Shown here: in pieces, positions 10,054 through 19,567 of the stretch
Layout of the letters: the number at the start of each line of letters is the position of its first letter
How positions within the stretch are numbered: position 1 is the first letter of the stretch
Assembly: GCF_017963645.1 (NCBI RefSeq)
Contig: NZ_JAGMWN010000002.1
Span: forward strand, 310,001 to 374,000
Length of the DNA stretch: 64,000 nucleotides
Direction of reading: 5' to 3'
Origin: Marivibrio halodurans
Lineage (GTDB): Bacteria > Pseudomonadota > Alphaproteobacteria > UBA8366 > Aestuariispiraceae
The notes under the pieces: generated by a model
What the model was told of the DNA's origin: nothing
Databases searched by the model: none
Seen by the model: the letters and a program-made list of their open reading frames with translations, nothing else
Program-made: the position numbers and the translations under genes

Positions 10054-10481
10054 CGACGGATAGCACGGACGGCATGGACGACTTCCCCCATACGCGGGCG
10101 CATCGCGACAAGGGGGATTGGAACCCGCTATGGGAGCAGTTCCGGGAATTCGACCCGGATTTCCTCGAAGCCTATCTGGCCTTTCGCGGCGTGCCGCAGC
10201 GCAAGGGTCCATTGCCGCAGAAAACCAAGGAATTGATCCTGATCGCGATCAACGCGGCGACCACCCATCTCTATGCCCCCGGCGTCCGGCGTCATATACG
10301 CAACGCGTTGAAGGCCGGGGCGACGCGCGCGGAAATCCTGGAGACGATCCAGCTCACCACCGTGATGGGCATCCATGCCTGCAATCTGGCCCTGCCCATC
10401 CTGGCGGAGGAGTTGCGGGACTGGGAAGGCGGGCAGGGCCGGGAAGACCAGCAGGGTCAAGGGGGCGCGGGCGGCGACTGA
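10050..10481 (+). CDS. Carboxymuconolactone decarboxylase (CMD)-like protein
   Basis: A 143-residue helical protein of the CMD/AhpD superfamily, with the usual PQKTKELILIAINAA and HIRNALKAGATRAEI blocks. It has a single cysteine and lacks the CxxC pair of AhpD peroxidases, so a redox role is unlikely. CMD proteins of this type are often subunits or helpers in catabolic operons, with no proven reaction. The start codon overlaps the stop of the GMC gene (ATGA), showing translational coupling. The last 20 residues are Gly/Gln-rich and look disordered. Upstream frame extensions are antisense-like and rejected. Confidence 0.85.
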   Translation: MTTDSTDGMDDFPHTRAHRDKGDWNPLWEQFREFDPDFLEAYLAFRGVPQRKGPLPQKTKELILIAINAATTHLYAPGVRRHIRNALKAGATRAEILETIQLTTVMGIHACNLALPILAEELRDWEGGQGREDQQGQGGAGGD

Positions 10482-10499
10482 CGGCGCCGTGCGTCCGAG

Positions 10500-11909
<1,410 letters not shown>

Positions 11910-11925
11910 TCATAATATGGAAACC

Positions 11926-11941
11926 CGATATCAACCGATAT
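11926..11941. promoter_or_regulatory. Candidate LysR operator in the dgdA-LysR divergent gap
   Basis: CGATAT occurs twice at 11926-11931 and 11936-11941, a 10-base period, and the same stretch reads as the inverted repeat ATATC-aacc-GATAT (11928-11941). It ends nine bases before the LysR start codon and lies about 105 bases from dgdA. The position suits autorepression. The site is AT-rich compared with its surroundings. Confidence 0.45.
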
Positions 11942-11949
11942 GATGGGGT

Positions 11950-12825
11950 ATGTCGCTCGACATCCTTCTTCTGCGTAGTTTCGTCGCCGTGTCGCGAACC
12001 GGGTCGATCAGCGCGGCCGCGCTTCGGATCGGCCGCACCCAATCGGCCGTCAGCATGCAGATGCAGCGGCTCGAGGAGGCCGTCGGCCGGCCCGTGCTGC
12101 ATCGCGCCGGCACCGGCGTGCGCTTGACGGCGGCGGGGGAGCGGCTGTTGTCGCATGCCGAACGGATTCTGAGCGCCCATGACGAGGCGATGTCGGACCT
12201 CTCGGGCGAGGGGCTGCGAGGGGCGATCAGCTTCGGCTGTCCGGAGGATTACCTGACCGCCTTCCTGCCGGATATTCTCAGGGGATTCAGCGAACGGCAT
12301 GGCGGCGTGGAGATTGAGGTCGTCTGCGCCCCGACGGTGGATTTGCATGCGCTGCTCCATCGCCGGCGGATCGACGCGGCCTTGATCTCCTTGCCCGCGG
12401 GGGAGGGCGGAGGGGAGGACGGGTGTCGCGTCATTCGCCCGGCTTCCTTCGTTTGGGTGGCCGATCGTCCTGCGCCGGCATTGCTCGACAACCCGGTGCT
12501 GCCGCTCGCCCTGTCGGCGCCGGAGACGCTGGACCACAGGGCGGCGCGGGATGCGATGATGCGGGCGGGGAGGGCCTATCGCATCGCCTTCGCCAGCAAC
12601 AGCCTGGCCGGGTTGCTGGCCATCGCGCGCTCCGGCCAGGCAGTTAGCGTCGTCACCCGGTCGGCCGTGCCGGACGATCTGCATGTACTGGGCGCACCGA
12701 TGCCGGCATTGCCCGATATCGCCATCAGCCTCGCCTATGCCTCGGACCGGCCGCCGGCGATCGTCCGGGCCTTCGGCGATTTCGTGGCGAACGGTCTTCG
12801 CCCCGGTGTTCTGCGATATCGATAG
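11950..12825 (+). CDS. LysR family transcriptional regulator (probable dgdA regulator)
   Basis: A 291-residue LysR-type regulator: N-terminal helix-turn-helix at about residues 18-40 (SISAAALRIGRTQSAVSMQMQR spans it) and a C-terminal periplasmic-binding-fold effector domain from about residue 90. It is divergent from dgdA across a 127-base gap that holds a repeat pair, the same arrangement as the dgdR repressor of Burkholderia, so control of dgdA by a dialkylglycine is likely. The effector domain gives no direct sign of the ligand. The gene is a single unit: the next gene belongs to an iron uptake group. Confidence 0.9.
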   Translation: MSLDILLLRSFVAVSRTGSISAAALRIGRTQSAVSMQMQRLEEAVGRPVLHRAGTGVRLTAAGERLLSHAERILSAHDEAMSDLSGEGLRGAISFGCPEDYLTAFLPDILRGFSERHGGVEIEVVCAPTVDLHALLHRRRIDAALISLPAGEGGGEDGCRVIRPASFVWVADRPAPALLDNPVLPLALSAPETLDHRAARDAMMRAGRAYRIAFASNSLAGLLAIARSGQAVSVVTRSAVPDDLHVLGAPMPALPDIAISLAYASDRPPAIVRAFGDFVANGLRPGVLRYR

Positions 12826-12879
12826 GTTGCGGTCCGCGCCATGCGCGCGATTGCAGTTTCATCGGAGGAAGGTTAGAAC

Positions 12880-12898
12880 GCGGATGAGAATCATTATC
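12880..12898. promoter_or_regulatory. Fur box upstream of the ECF sigma factor
   Basis: The 19 bases GCGGATGAGAATCATTATC match the classical Fur consensus at 15 of 19 positions, with the right half nearly perfect (AATCATTATC). It lies 79 bases upstream of the sigma factor start. This places the sigma-FecR-receptor group under iron repression. Confidence 0.8.
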
Positions 12899-12976
12899 AA
12901 CTGAGGCGGCGGTCCCTCGGCTCGGGAGGCCGGACGCGATGCGCGTGCCGCCCGGAACGACGACGAGCGCCCGGCT

Positions 12977-13489
12977 TTGTCCCAGGATACGGAAATTCTC
13001 GCTCTCTATACCGCCCATCGCAGCGCACTCGTGGAGTATGCGAGCGGGATCACGGGCAACCGCGCCCATGCGGAAGATCTGGTGCAGGAGGCATGGGTGC
13101 GCATGGACCGGGCGGCGCGCAAGGAGCCGCCGAAGGAACCGCTTCGCTATCTTTATCGGATCGTGCGCAACCTTGCCTTCGACGGTCGGCGGAGCCTGGC
13201 GCGCGAACGTCAGGTGATCAGCGGCGAGGATGTCGCGGGCGCGGCCGCGCGGGGGGCGTCGCCGGACCCATCGCCGGAGGCGGTGGCACTTTACAAGGCG
13301 GAATTCGAGCGTCTGGTCGCGGCCATGGACGAATTGCCGGAGAGAACGCGGATCGCGCTCGAAATGCACCGGATCGGCGGGTGCAAGTTGCGGGAGATCG
13401 CGGCCTTCCTGGACATCTCCCTGCCGATGGCGCATGTGCTTGTCGCGCAAGGGGTTGAGCATTGCAAGCGCCGGCTCGGCTGGTCGTAG
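12977..13489 (+). CDS. ECF sigma factor, FecI-like
   Basis: A 170-residue group IV sigma factor: region 2 at about residues 10-75 (LYTAHRSALVEYASGITG, then AEDLVQEAW) and region 4 at about 110-165, the latter with the family's EMHRIGGCKLREIAAFL helix-turn-helix. The FecI type directs transcription of a siderophore receptor when a signal comes through FecR. The start is taken as TTG at 12977 because no in-frame ATG or GTG lies between the Fur box and the domain; this makes the start less certain. FecR and a TonB receptor follow on the same strand. Confidence 0.9.
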   Translation: MSQDTEILALYTAHRSALVEYASGITGNRAHAEDLVQEAWVRMDRAARKEPPKEPLRYLYRIVRNLAFDGRRSLARERQVISGEDVAGAAARGASPDPSPEAVALYKAEFERLVAAMDELPERTRIALEMHRIGGCKLREIAAFLDISLPMAHVLVAQGVEHCKRRLGWS

Positions 13490-13662
13490 GCGATAAAGCG
13501 GGGCACGTTCCGCATGCTGCCCGGCACCCCGCCGGTTCCTCAACGGGGCGGGGCGGACTAGAAAAATCGCGCGCCGCAACGTCTGATGGGTAGGGTGACG
13601 GCAATCGCGGGGCGCGCGGTGCCCGTCGGTTCGTCCGAACGCGGGAATGACGAGGGAAGGGC

Positions 13663-14691
13663 ATGTCGGATAGCGCCGGTCAAACCCGGGACAAGGCATC
13701 GAGGGAGGCCACGGACTGGTTGATCCTGTTGCAGGACGATCCCGAGGATCGCGCGCTTCGTGATCGGTTCGAACAATGGTTGAACGCCGATTCCTTGAAT
13801 CGCGCGGCCTGGGACGCGACCGCGCGCGCCGCACAAATGATGGCGGTCGCGCCCGCCGTCCATGCAGCCCGATGGCGGCCGGCCGTGGTGACGCCGTCCC
13901 GGCCCCGCTATGCGCGAACGGTGCGCGCGGCAAGCCGCTTCCGTTCCGGGGCGCGCTCGCGTTTGCATCGTCGGATCGCGGCCGCGACGGGTGCGGTGGC
14001 CGTCGCGGTTTGCCTCGTGCTGCTGGCCGCGCCCGATATCCCCATGCGGATGCGCGCCGACATCGTTACCGCGACGGCGGAGGTGCGGTCGGTCGCGCTG
14101 GAGGACGGCACCACCGTCACCCTCGGTCCCGAAAGCGCGATTTCCGTACGCTATGACCCGGACGGCCGGCAGGTCGACCTGCTGGCGGGGGAGGCCTATT
14201 TCGATGTCGTTTCCGATCCCGGCCGGCCCTTCCGCGTGGCGGCTGGAACGGTCCGCGCGCGTGTTCTCGGCACGCGGTTCGATGTCTGGCGGGGCGAAGA
14301 GGGGACCGCCGTCTCGGTCGCGGAGGGGAGGGTCCGGGTCGAGAATCCGGCCGCCGCGCCGCCCGTCTCCGTCATCCTGACGAAGGGGCGGGCCGCGCGG
14401 TTGGATGGCCGGGGGGCGGTGCGGCGGTTCGCGGTCGCACCGGATCAGGTCGCGTCCTGGCGGGACGGACGCCTGATCGCGCAGGACGAGCCGGTGGAGG
14501 ATGTGATCGACCGGCTGCGCCCCTATCACGACGGCGTCATCCTCGTCGCGGGATCGGCCTTGGCGGATCGGACCGTCACCGGCGTCTACAATCTGGACGA
14601 CCCGATGTCGGCGCTCTCCGGCATTGCCCGGGCGCACGGGGCGGCCGTCCGGCGGATCACGCCCTGGATCGTGCTGGTTTCGGGGTTCTGA
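13663..14691 (+). CDS. FecR family anti-sigma/sensor protein
   Basis: A 342-residue single-pass inner-membrane protein. The N-terminal cytoplasmic part is the DUF4880 sigma-binding domain (ATDWLILLQDD to about residue 60), a transmembrane segment lies near 105-125, and the periplasmic FecR domain follows (SVALEDGTTVTLGPESAISVRY), ending in an STN-like region that would contact the receptor. ATG 13663 has AGGGAAGGG just ahead. It lies 173 bases after the sigma gene and 207 before the receptor start, the classic order for surface signalling. Confidence 0.92.
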   Translation: MSDSAGQTRDKASREATDWLILLQDDPEDRALRDRFEQWLNADSLNRAAWDATARAAQMMAVAPAVHAARWRPAVVTPSRPRYARTVRAASRFRSGARSRLHRRIAAATGAVAVAVCLVLLAAPDIPMRMRADIVTATAEVRSVALEDGTTVTLGPESAISVRYDPDGRQVDLLAGEAYFDVVSDPGRPFRVAAGTVRARVLGTRFDVWRGEEGTAVSVAEGRVRVENPAAAPPVSVILTKGRAARLDGRGAVRRFAVAPDQVASWRDGRLIAQDEPVEDVIDRLRPYHDGVILVAGSALADRTVTGVYNLDDPMSALSGIARAHGAAVRRITPWIVLVSGF

Positions 14692-14898
14692 GGACCGTTC
14701 TATCCGCCACCCATGCACGTTTCCCTCCATGTTCCGGTCATGGGCGGAGGCATATGGCACGGACGGACCTATTTTTTATTAGAAAAGCTGTTCCACCCGT
14801 CGTCGGTCCTTGTGAGGGGGCGGAAATGAGACGCATTCGCAATATTCGCGGATGCGATCCCTCGCCCGGCTTTGGGATGCATGAAACGGAGGGGAACG

Positions 14899-17406
14899 AT
14901 GGCGGATAAGGTGGATCGGCGCATGGAAGCCGGCCGGGCAAGGGGGGCGCTCGCGCTCGCGGCGGCTCTGGCGGGAACTGTGGCGACCGGATTGGCAAGC
15001 ACCACATGGGCGGAAACACCGGGCTCCCGGTCCGGGACGTTTGTCCAGGGCGTCGGCGTCCCCGCCCCGATCTCCTTCGAGCCGGGGGCGCAACTCGCCC
15101 AGGCCGAGGGCGAAAACGTGACTTTCGATATCCCCGCCCAGCCGCTGACCAGCGCGCTGGCCGCGTTCGGTCGGCAGTCCGGTCTGCAGGTGACGGTAGA
15201 TGGCGCGATCGCGCGCGGTCACGACGCGCCGGACGTCCATGGCAGCATGACGGCGGAAGAGGCGTTGCGTCGCCTGATCGCCGGCAGCGGTCTTACCTAC
15301 CAGCGCGACGGCGGGACGATCGCCCTGCGCCGGCGCGTGGGCGAGAATGGTACCATGCAGCTCGACCCCATCACGGTTGAGGGGCAGGGACATGCGCTCG
15401 ACCCCGGGCGCACGGAGGATACGGGCTCCTATGCCGGGTCCCAGGTTTCCGTCGGCTCCAAGATGCCGATGTCGATCCGGGAAATCCCGCAATCGGTCAG
15501 CGTGGTCACCCGTCAGCGCATGGAGGACGAGGACCTCGTTTCGCTGCAGGACGCGATGGAGCGCACGACCGGCGTTCGCGTGCAATATTGGGATGACGAT
15601 CGGGCGAGTTTCAGCGCGCGCGGTCATGACGCGTCGCTTCTGCGTGACGGCGTTCCGGTAACGCATATGACGAACTTCACGGCGGCGCCCGATCTCGTCG
15701 CCTATGACCGCATCGAGGTTCTGCGCGGCCCGGCGGGTCTGTTCCACGGCGCGGGCGAGGCCGGGGGATCGATCAATCTGGTGCGCAAGCGCGCGCTGGA
15801 GGATGCCCGCATCAAGGGGTCGGCCCAGGCCGGGTCCTGGAACAACTATCGCGGCGAGGTCGATGTGACCGGCGCCTTGGTGGAGTCCGGCCGTCTGCGC
15901 GGGCGTCTCGCCGGTTCCTATCAGGACAAGGAATCCTTCATCGACATCTACGACCAACAGGAATCGGTGATCTACGGCACGGTGGAAGGTGACCTGACCC
16001 CCGCCACCACGCTTTCCGTCGGCGGGATCTATTTCGAGCAGGACAAGCACCAGTTCCAGGGCATTCCGATCGCCTATACGACGGGCGAAATGGTCGAGTT
16101 GCCCCGGCATTCGAACCTCGGCCATGACTGGAGCCGCGGCAACGAGTCGGCGAGCGATCTTTTCGTGGAGGTGGAGCACGGTTTCGACAACGGGGTGGAC
16201 CTGACGCTTTCCGGGCGCCATGTCGAACGCGATCGCGACGGCTTCGTGAGCTACGTCACCTCGGGTATCGATCGCGCGACGGGAACCGTCAGTTCCCAGG
16301 CCTGGGAATTCATCGCCGGAAGCGAGGATACCTCGTTCGACGCGAATATCGCGGCGCCGACGCGTTTCTTCGGCCAGCAGCAGGAATTCCTGGTCGGCGC
16401 GGACTACACGCTCGCCGATCACCGTTCGCAATGGGGCAGCAGCGCGGCCTTCAGGACCGACGCCTTCGCACCGGATCATCATTTCCCGCTTTCCACCATC
16501 CGGGGCTTCAGCTCCGATTGGGAGGAGGATACGGAGCAGATCGGTGCCTATGGTCAAGCGAACATCAAGCCCGGCCTGGACTGGTTGACGTTGGTCGCGG
16601 GCGGGCGCTTCACCTGGTGGGACTATGTCAACACGAACAATGCCGCCGGCACGACGACGTCCGACGTGACGGTCAGCGGCGAATTCACGCCGAAGCTGGG
16701 GGTGGTCGCGGATGTGACGGAGGAGCTTTCGACCTATGCCTCCTATGCGGCGATCTTCGAGCCGCAGACGAACCTCGACCCTTCCGGCGAGGTGATCGAC
16801 CCGCGCGAGGGCGAGCAGTTCGAGGTCGGCGTCAAGGGCGAGTTCATGGACGGCCGGTTGCTTGCCCATCTGGCCGCCTATCAGATCGAGGACAAGAACC
16901 GCGCGACCCAGATCGACGGTTGCGTCGGCCCGCTCTGCGCCGAGGCGGCCGGGCTGGTCCGCAGCCGGGGTGTCGAGATGGAGGTTAGCGGATCTCCGGC
17001 CCCCGGATGGCAGGCCATGGCGGGCTATGCCTACACCTACGCCACCTATGTCGATGATCCGACCAACCAGGGGGAGGTCTTCGCCTCCTATATCCCGAAG
17101 CATATGGTCAACCTTTCCGCGACCTACAGCTTCGAGGGCGGCGCCCTGGACGGACTCAGCCTCGGCGGCGGCGGCCGGTTCATGAGTTCCTATTTCGATG
17201 TCTCGGGCGGCAATCGCTATACCCAGGATGCCTATGCGTTGTTCGATGCCCGCGTCGGCTATGACCTGACCAAGGAAGTTTCAGCCCAGTTCGCGGTCAA
17301 GAACCTCCTGGACGAGGAATATTTCGAACGTCTGGGCGGGGTGAGCCGGAACAATTACTGGGGCACGCCGCGCAGCTACATGCTGACCCTTCGCGGGGAA
17401 TGGTAA
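14899..17406 (+). CDS. TonB-dependent siderophore receptor with signalling domain
   Basis: An 835-residue outer-membrane receptor. After a signal peptide (hydrophobic stretch ALALAAALAGTVATGLA, cleavage after TWA) comes an STN signalling domain at about 70-145 (FDIPAQPLTSALAAFGRQSG), then a TonB-box-like stretch (LDPITVEG), the plug domain (REIPQSVSVVTRQRMED) and the 22-strand barrel ending in an aromatic-poor ...LTLRGEW. The plug resembles FhuE/FpvA-type hydroxamate or catecholate receptors, but the ligand cannot be read. ATG 14899 is chosen over 14881 because GGAGGGG lies five bases upstream. The STN domain pairs it with the FecR-sigma genes upstream. Confidence 0.94.
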   Translation: MADKVDRRMEAGRARGALALAAALAGTVATGLASTTWAETPGSRSGTFVQGVGVPAPISFEPGAQLAQAEGENVTFDIPAQPLTSALAAFGRQSGLQVTVDGAIARGHDAPDVHGSMTAEEALRRLIAGSGLTYQRDGGTIALRRRVGENGTMQLDPITVEGQGHALDPGRTEDTGSYAGSQVSVGSKMPMSIREIPQSVSVVTRQRMEDEDLVSLQDAMERTTGVRVQYWDDDRASFSARGHDASLLRDGVPVTHMTNFTAAPDLVAYDRIEVLRGPAGLFHGAGEAGGSINLVRKRALEDARIKGSAQAGSWNNYRGEVDVTGALVESGRLRGRLAGSYQDKESFIDIYDQQESVIYGTVEGDLTPATTLSVGGIYFEQDKHQFQGIPIAYTTGEMVELPRHSNLGHDWSRGNESASDLFVEVEHGFDNGVDLTLSGRHVERDRDGFVSYVTSGIDRATGTVSSQAWEFIAGSEDTSFDANIAAPTRFFGQQQEFLVGADYTLADHRSQWGSSAAFRTDAFAPDHHFPLSTIRGFSSDWEEDTEQIGAYGQANIKPGLDWLTLVAGGRFTWWDYVNTNNAAGTTTSDVTVSGEFTPKLGVVADVTEELSTYASYAAIFEPQTNLDPSGEVIDPREGEQFEVGVKGEFMDGRLLAHLAAYQIEDKNRATQIDGCVGPLCAEAAGLVRSRGVEMEVSGSPAPGWQAMAGYAYTYATYVDDPTNQGEVFASYIPKHMVNLSATYSFEGGALDGLSLGGGGRFMSSYFDVSGGNRYTQDAYALFDARVGYDLTKEVSAQFAVKNLLDEEYFERLGGVSRNNYWGTPRSYMLTLRGEW

Positions 17407-17416
17407 GGAACGCCGG

Positions 17417-17704
17417 ATGCCGGATAGAACCAGGGGGCTTTCGGTCCTCTCACGGGTGGCGGCCGCGGCGCTCGGCGGCTATGCCTGCGCCGCGGCGGTC
17501 TCGGTATGGGTCTCCCATATCGTGCCCGCGCCGCGCGTGGAGGGGGTGACGACCGGCCTCCTGATCGGCTTCGCGGTGTTCGTGGGCGCGGTGGTGTGGG
17601 TCTTCGCCGCCACCACCGCGCGCCGCGCCTGGGCGGGGGTGCTCTCCGTCACCGTGCTTTTCGCCGTGATGGCGTGGGTCGCCGGACCGGTGCCCGCGCC
17701 ATGA
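17417..17704 (+). CDS. DUF3649 family small membrane protein
   Basis: A 95-residue protein with three hydrophobic segments (about 12-32, 45-66, 72-90). Proteins of this size and layout beside PepSY and DUF3325 genes fall in DUF3649, found in siderophore uptake groups. It begins 10 bases after the receptor stop and overlaps the PepSY gene by ATGA. The role is unknown. A part in the inner-membrane step of iron release is inferred from context. Confidence 0.75.
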   Translation: MPDRTRGLSVLSRVAAAALGGYACAAAVSVWVSHIVPAPRVEGVTTGLLIGFAVFVGAVVWVFAATTARRAWAGVLSVTVLFAVMAWVAGPVPAP

Positions 17705-19284
17705 AGACCGGATTCCGTCAGTCCATGGTCGGGGTCCACACATGGGCCGGGTTGGTTGTCGGCTGGGTGTTGTTCCTCGTCTTCCTGACCGGGACCGCCG
17801 GCTATTTCGATGCGGAAATCGACCGTTGGATGCAGCCCGAGCGGCCGCTCCAACGCGAGACGGTCTCGGCGGAGCGGGCGGTCGAGGAGGCCTCCGCGCG
17901 TCTGAGCCGCGCCGCGCCCGGCGCGGAGCGTTGGTTCATCGGATTGCCCGGGCCGCGCGATCCGGACATGACGCTGTTCTGGCGTGCCGATCCGTCCGCG
18001 GGTGGCGGCACCGGGCGCGTGGAGATCGACCCCACGACGGGCGCGCCGGTCGCGGCCCGCGAAACCGGGGGTGGGCAGTTCCTCTACAAGCTGCATTACC
18101 GCCTGCACTACATGCCGGCGGTGCCGGCCTATTGGATCGTCGGCCTGTGCAGCATGCTGATGCTGATCGCCATTATCACCGGCATCATCATCCACAAGCG
18201 GATATTCAAGGACTTCTTCACCTTTCGTCCGGGGAAGGGACAGCGCTCCTGGCTCGACGCGCATAATGTCCTGAGCGTTCTGGCACTGCCCTTCCACCTC
18301 ATGATCACCTATTCGGGATTGATCTTCTTCGCCTATCTCTACATGGCCCCGGTGATCGCCGCGACCTACGGCATGGGGGAGGAGGCGCGGGACGTCTATT
18401 TCGACGAGCGCTTCGAGCGCGATTCGATCCCGGCGCGCACCGGTATCCCGGCCGATCTGACCCCCCTAGCCCCCCTCGTCCGGGAGGCGGAGCGGCGGTT
18501 GGGGGACGGGATGCTCGGCTATCTCAATATCCACAATCCGGGCGACGCCAATGCCCGGGTCGTCATCGTGGGCGGGCCGGCCACGCCGTCCCGGCAAAGA
18601 ACCGGGCTGACCTTCGACGGGGTCGACGGCACGCTCCTCACGGTTTCCGCGCCCGATTCCGCGCCGATGACGACCTATCAGACATTGCTCGGCCTGCATG
18701 AGGGGCTGTTCGCGGGCCCGATCCTGCGATGGTTCTATTTCCTTTCCGGCGCGCTGGGAACCGCGATGGTCGGGGCGGGGCTGATCCTGTGGACGGTGAA
18801 ACGCCGCGCGCGGATTGGCGGGACGCCGGGATTCCGACTGGTGGAGCGGTTGAATATCGGAACGATCGCCGGCCTGCCGGTCGCCATTGCCGCCTATTTC
18901 TGGGCCAACCGGCTGATCCCGGTGGGGATCGGGGCACGCGCGGCCTGGGAGGCCCATGTGCTCTTCATCGTCTGGGCGGCGATGCTGCTGCATGCCTTCC
19001 TTCGGCCCGCGCGGCGGGGGTGGCGGGAGCAGCTCTGGCTCGCCGCGGCCGCGTTCGGTCTGTTGCCGGCGCTCAATGCCGTCACCACCGACCGGCATCT
19101 CGGTGTCACCTTGCCGGCCGGCGCGTGGGATCTGGCGGGCGTCGATCTCGTGACGCTGGTCCTCGGGCTTGCCTTCGCGGGTGTCGCCTGGCGGCTTGGG
19201 CGCCGCGCGCGACATGAGGTTCGTGCCGGGGGACGGCGGGCTGAATCCGGCTTGCGGGCACGCGGCTCGGAGGCGGCGGAATGA
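17701..19284 (+). CDS. PepSY-domain transmembrane protein, ferrisiderophore reductase-like
   Basis: A 527-residue inner-membrane protein of the PepSY-associated TM family. It has an N-terminal helix with HTWAGLVVGW (conserved His in the first segment), a HYRLHYMP stretch with His residues, LDAHNVLSVLALPFHLMITYSG, and C-terminal helices. The paired histidines in membrane segments suit heme b or metal binding. The Pseudomonas relative FpvG reduces iron from ferripyoverdine in the periplasm, so reductive iron release is the likely task. It overlaps both neighbours by ATGA, so the three membrane genes are translated together after the receptor. Confidence 0.85.
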   Translation: MKTGFRQSMVGVHTWAGLVVGWVLFLVFLTGTAGYFDAEIDRWMQPERPLQRETVSAERAVEEASARLSRAAPGAERWFIGLPGPRDPDMTLFWRADPSAGGGTGRVEIDPTTGAPVAARETGGGQFLYKLHYRLHYMPAVPAYWIVGLCSMLMLIAIITGIIIHKRIFKDFFTFRPGKGQRSWLDAHNVLSVLALPFHLMITYSGLIFFAYLYMAPVIAATYGMGEEARDVYFDERFERDSIPARTGIPADLTPLAPLVREAERRLGDGMLGYLNIHNPGDANARVVIVGGPATPSRQRTGLTFDGVDGTLLTVSAPDSAPMTTYQTLLGLHEGLFAGPILRWFYFLSGALGTAMVGAGLILWTVKRRARIGGTPGFRLVERLNIGTIAGLPVAIAAYFWANRLIPVGIGARAAWEAHVLFIVWAAMLLHAFLRPARRGWREQLWLAAAAFGLLPALNAVTTDRHLGVTLPAGAWDLAGVDLVTLVLGLAFAGVAWRLGRRARHEVRAGGRRAESGLRARGSEAAE

Positions 19285-19553
19285 CCGGCGGGGCGGCCCT
19301 GCTTCCCGCGCTGGCTGGGTTCGGCGTTCTGGCGCTGTCGATGCACCGGCATCATCGCGACCTGGTCGGACACGCGCCGTCCCGGCGGCGGATGCTCAGA
19401 TTGCGATGCGTCGGCGGGGGATTGCTCGCCCTGTCCCTGGCCATGCGGGTGGCGGTGGCGGGCTGGGCCGTGGGGGTGGTCTCCTGGCTCGGTTTCCTGA
19501 CCGTCGCGGCGTTGCTCGTCGTCTTGACGCTCGCCTGGGCGGCGCGGCGTTAA
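19281..19553 (+). CDS. DUF3325 family small membrane protein
   Basis: A 90-residue protein with two or three hydrophobic segments separated by a short HRHHRDLVGH-type basic loop, the hallmark of the DUF3325 family. It overlaps the PepSY gene stop (ATGA) and ends the iron uptake operon. Function is unknown. The recurring DUF3649-PepSY-DUF3325 order suggests a three-part inner-membrane module. The RND pump gene ends 15 bases away on the other strand. Confidence 0.78.
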   Translation: MTGGAALLPALAGFGVLALSMHRHHRDLVGHAPSRRRMLRLRCVGGGLLALSLAMRVAVAGWAVGVVSWLGFLTVAALLVVLTLAWAARR

Positions 19554-19567
19554 CGCCGCCGGTTTCG

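Noticed and set aside
13527-13553. Stem CCCCGCC...GGCGGGG after the sigma factor gene
   Set aside because: Only seven pairs, 13-base loop, no T-run; such stems are expected by chance in this GC-rich DNA.
14779-17103. Long open frame antisense to the TonB receptor
   Set aside because: It has no family motifs, is rich in Arg, Ala, Gly, Asp and His as expected for the reverse of GC-rich code, and the sense frame has clear domains.
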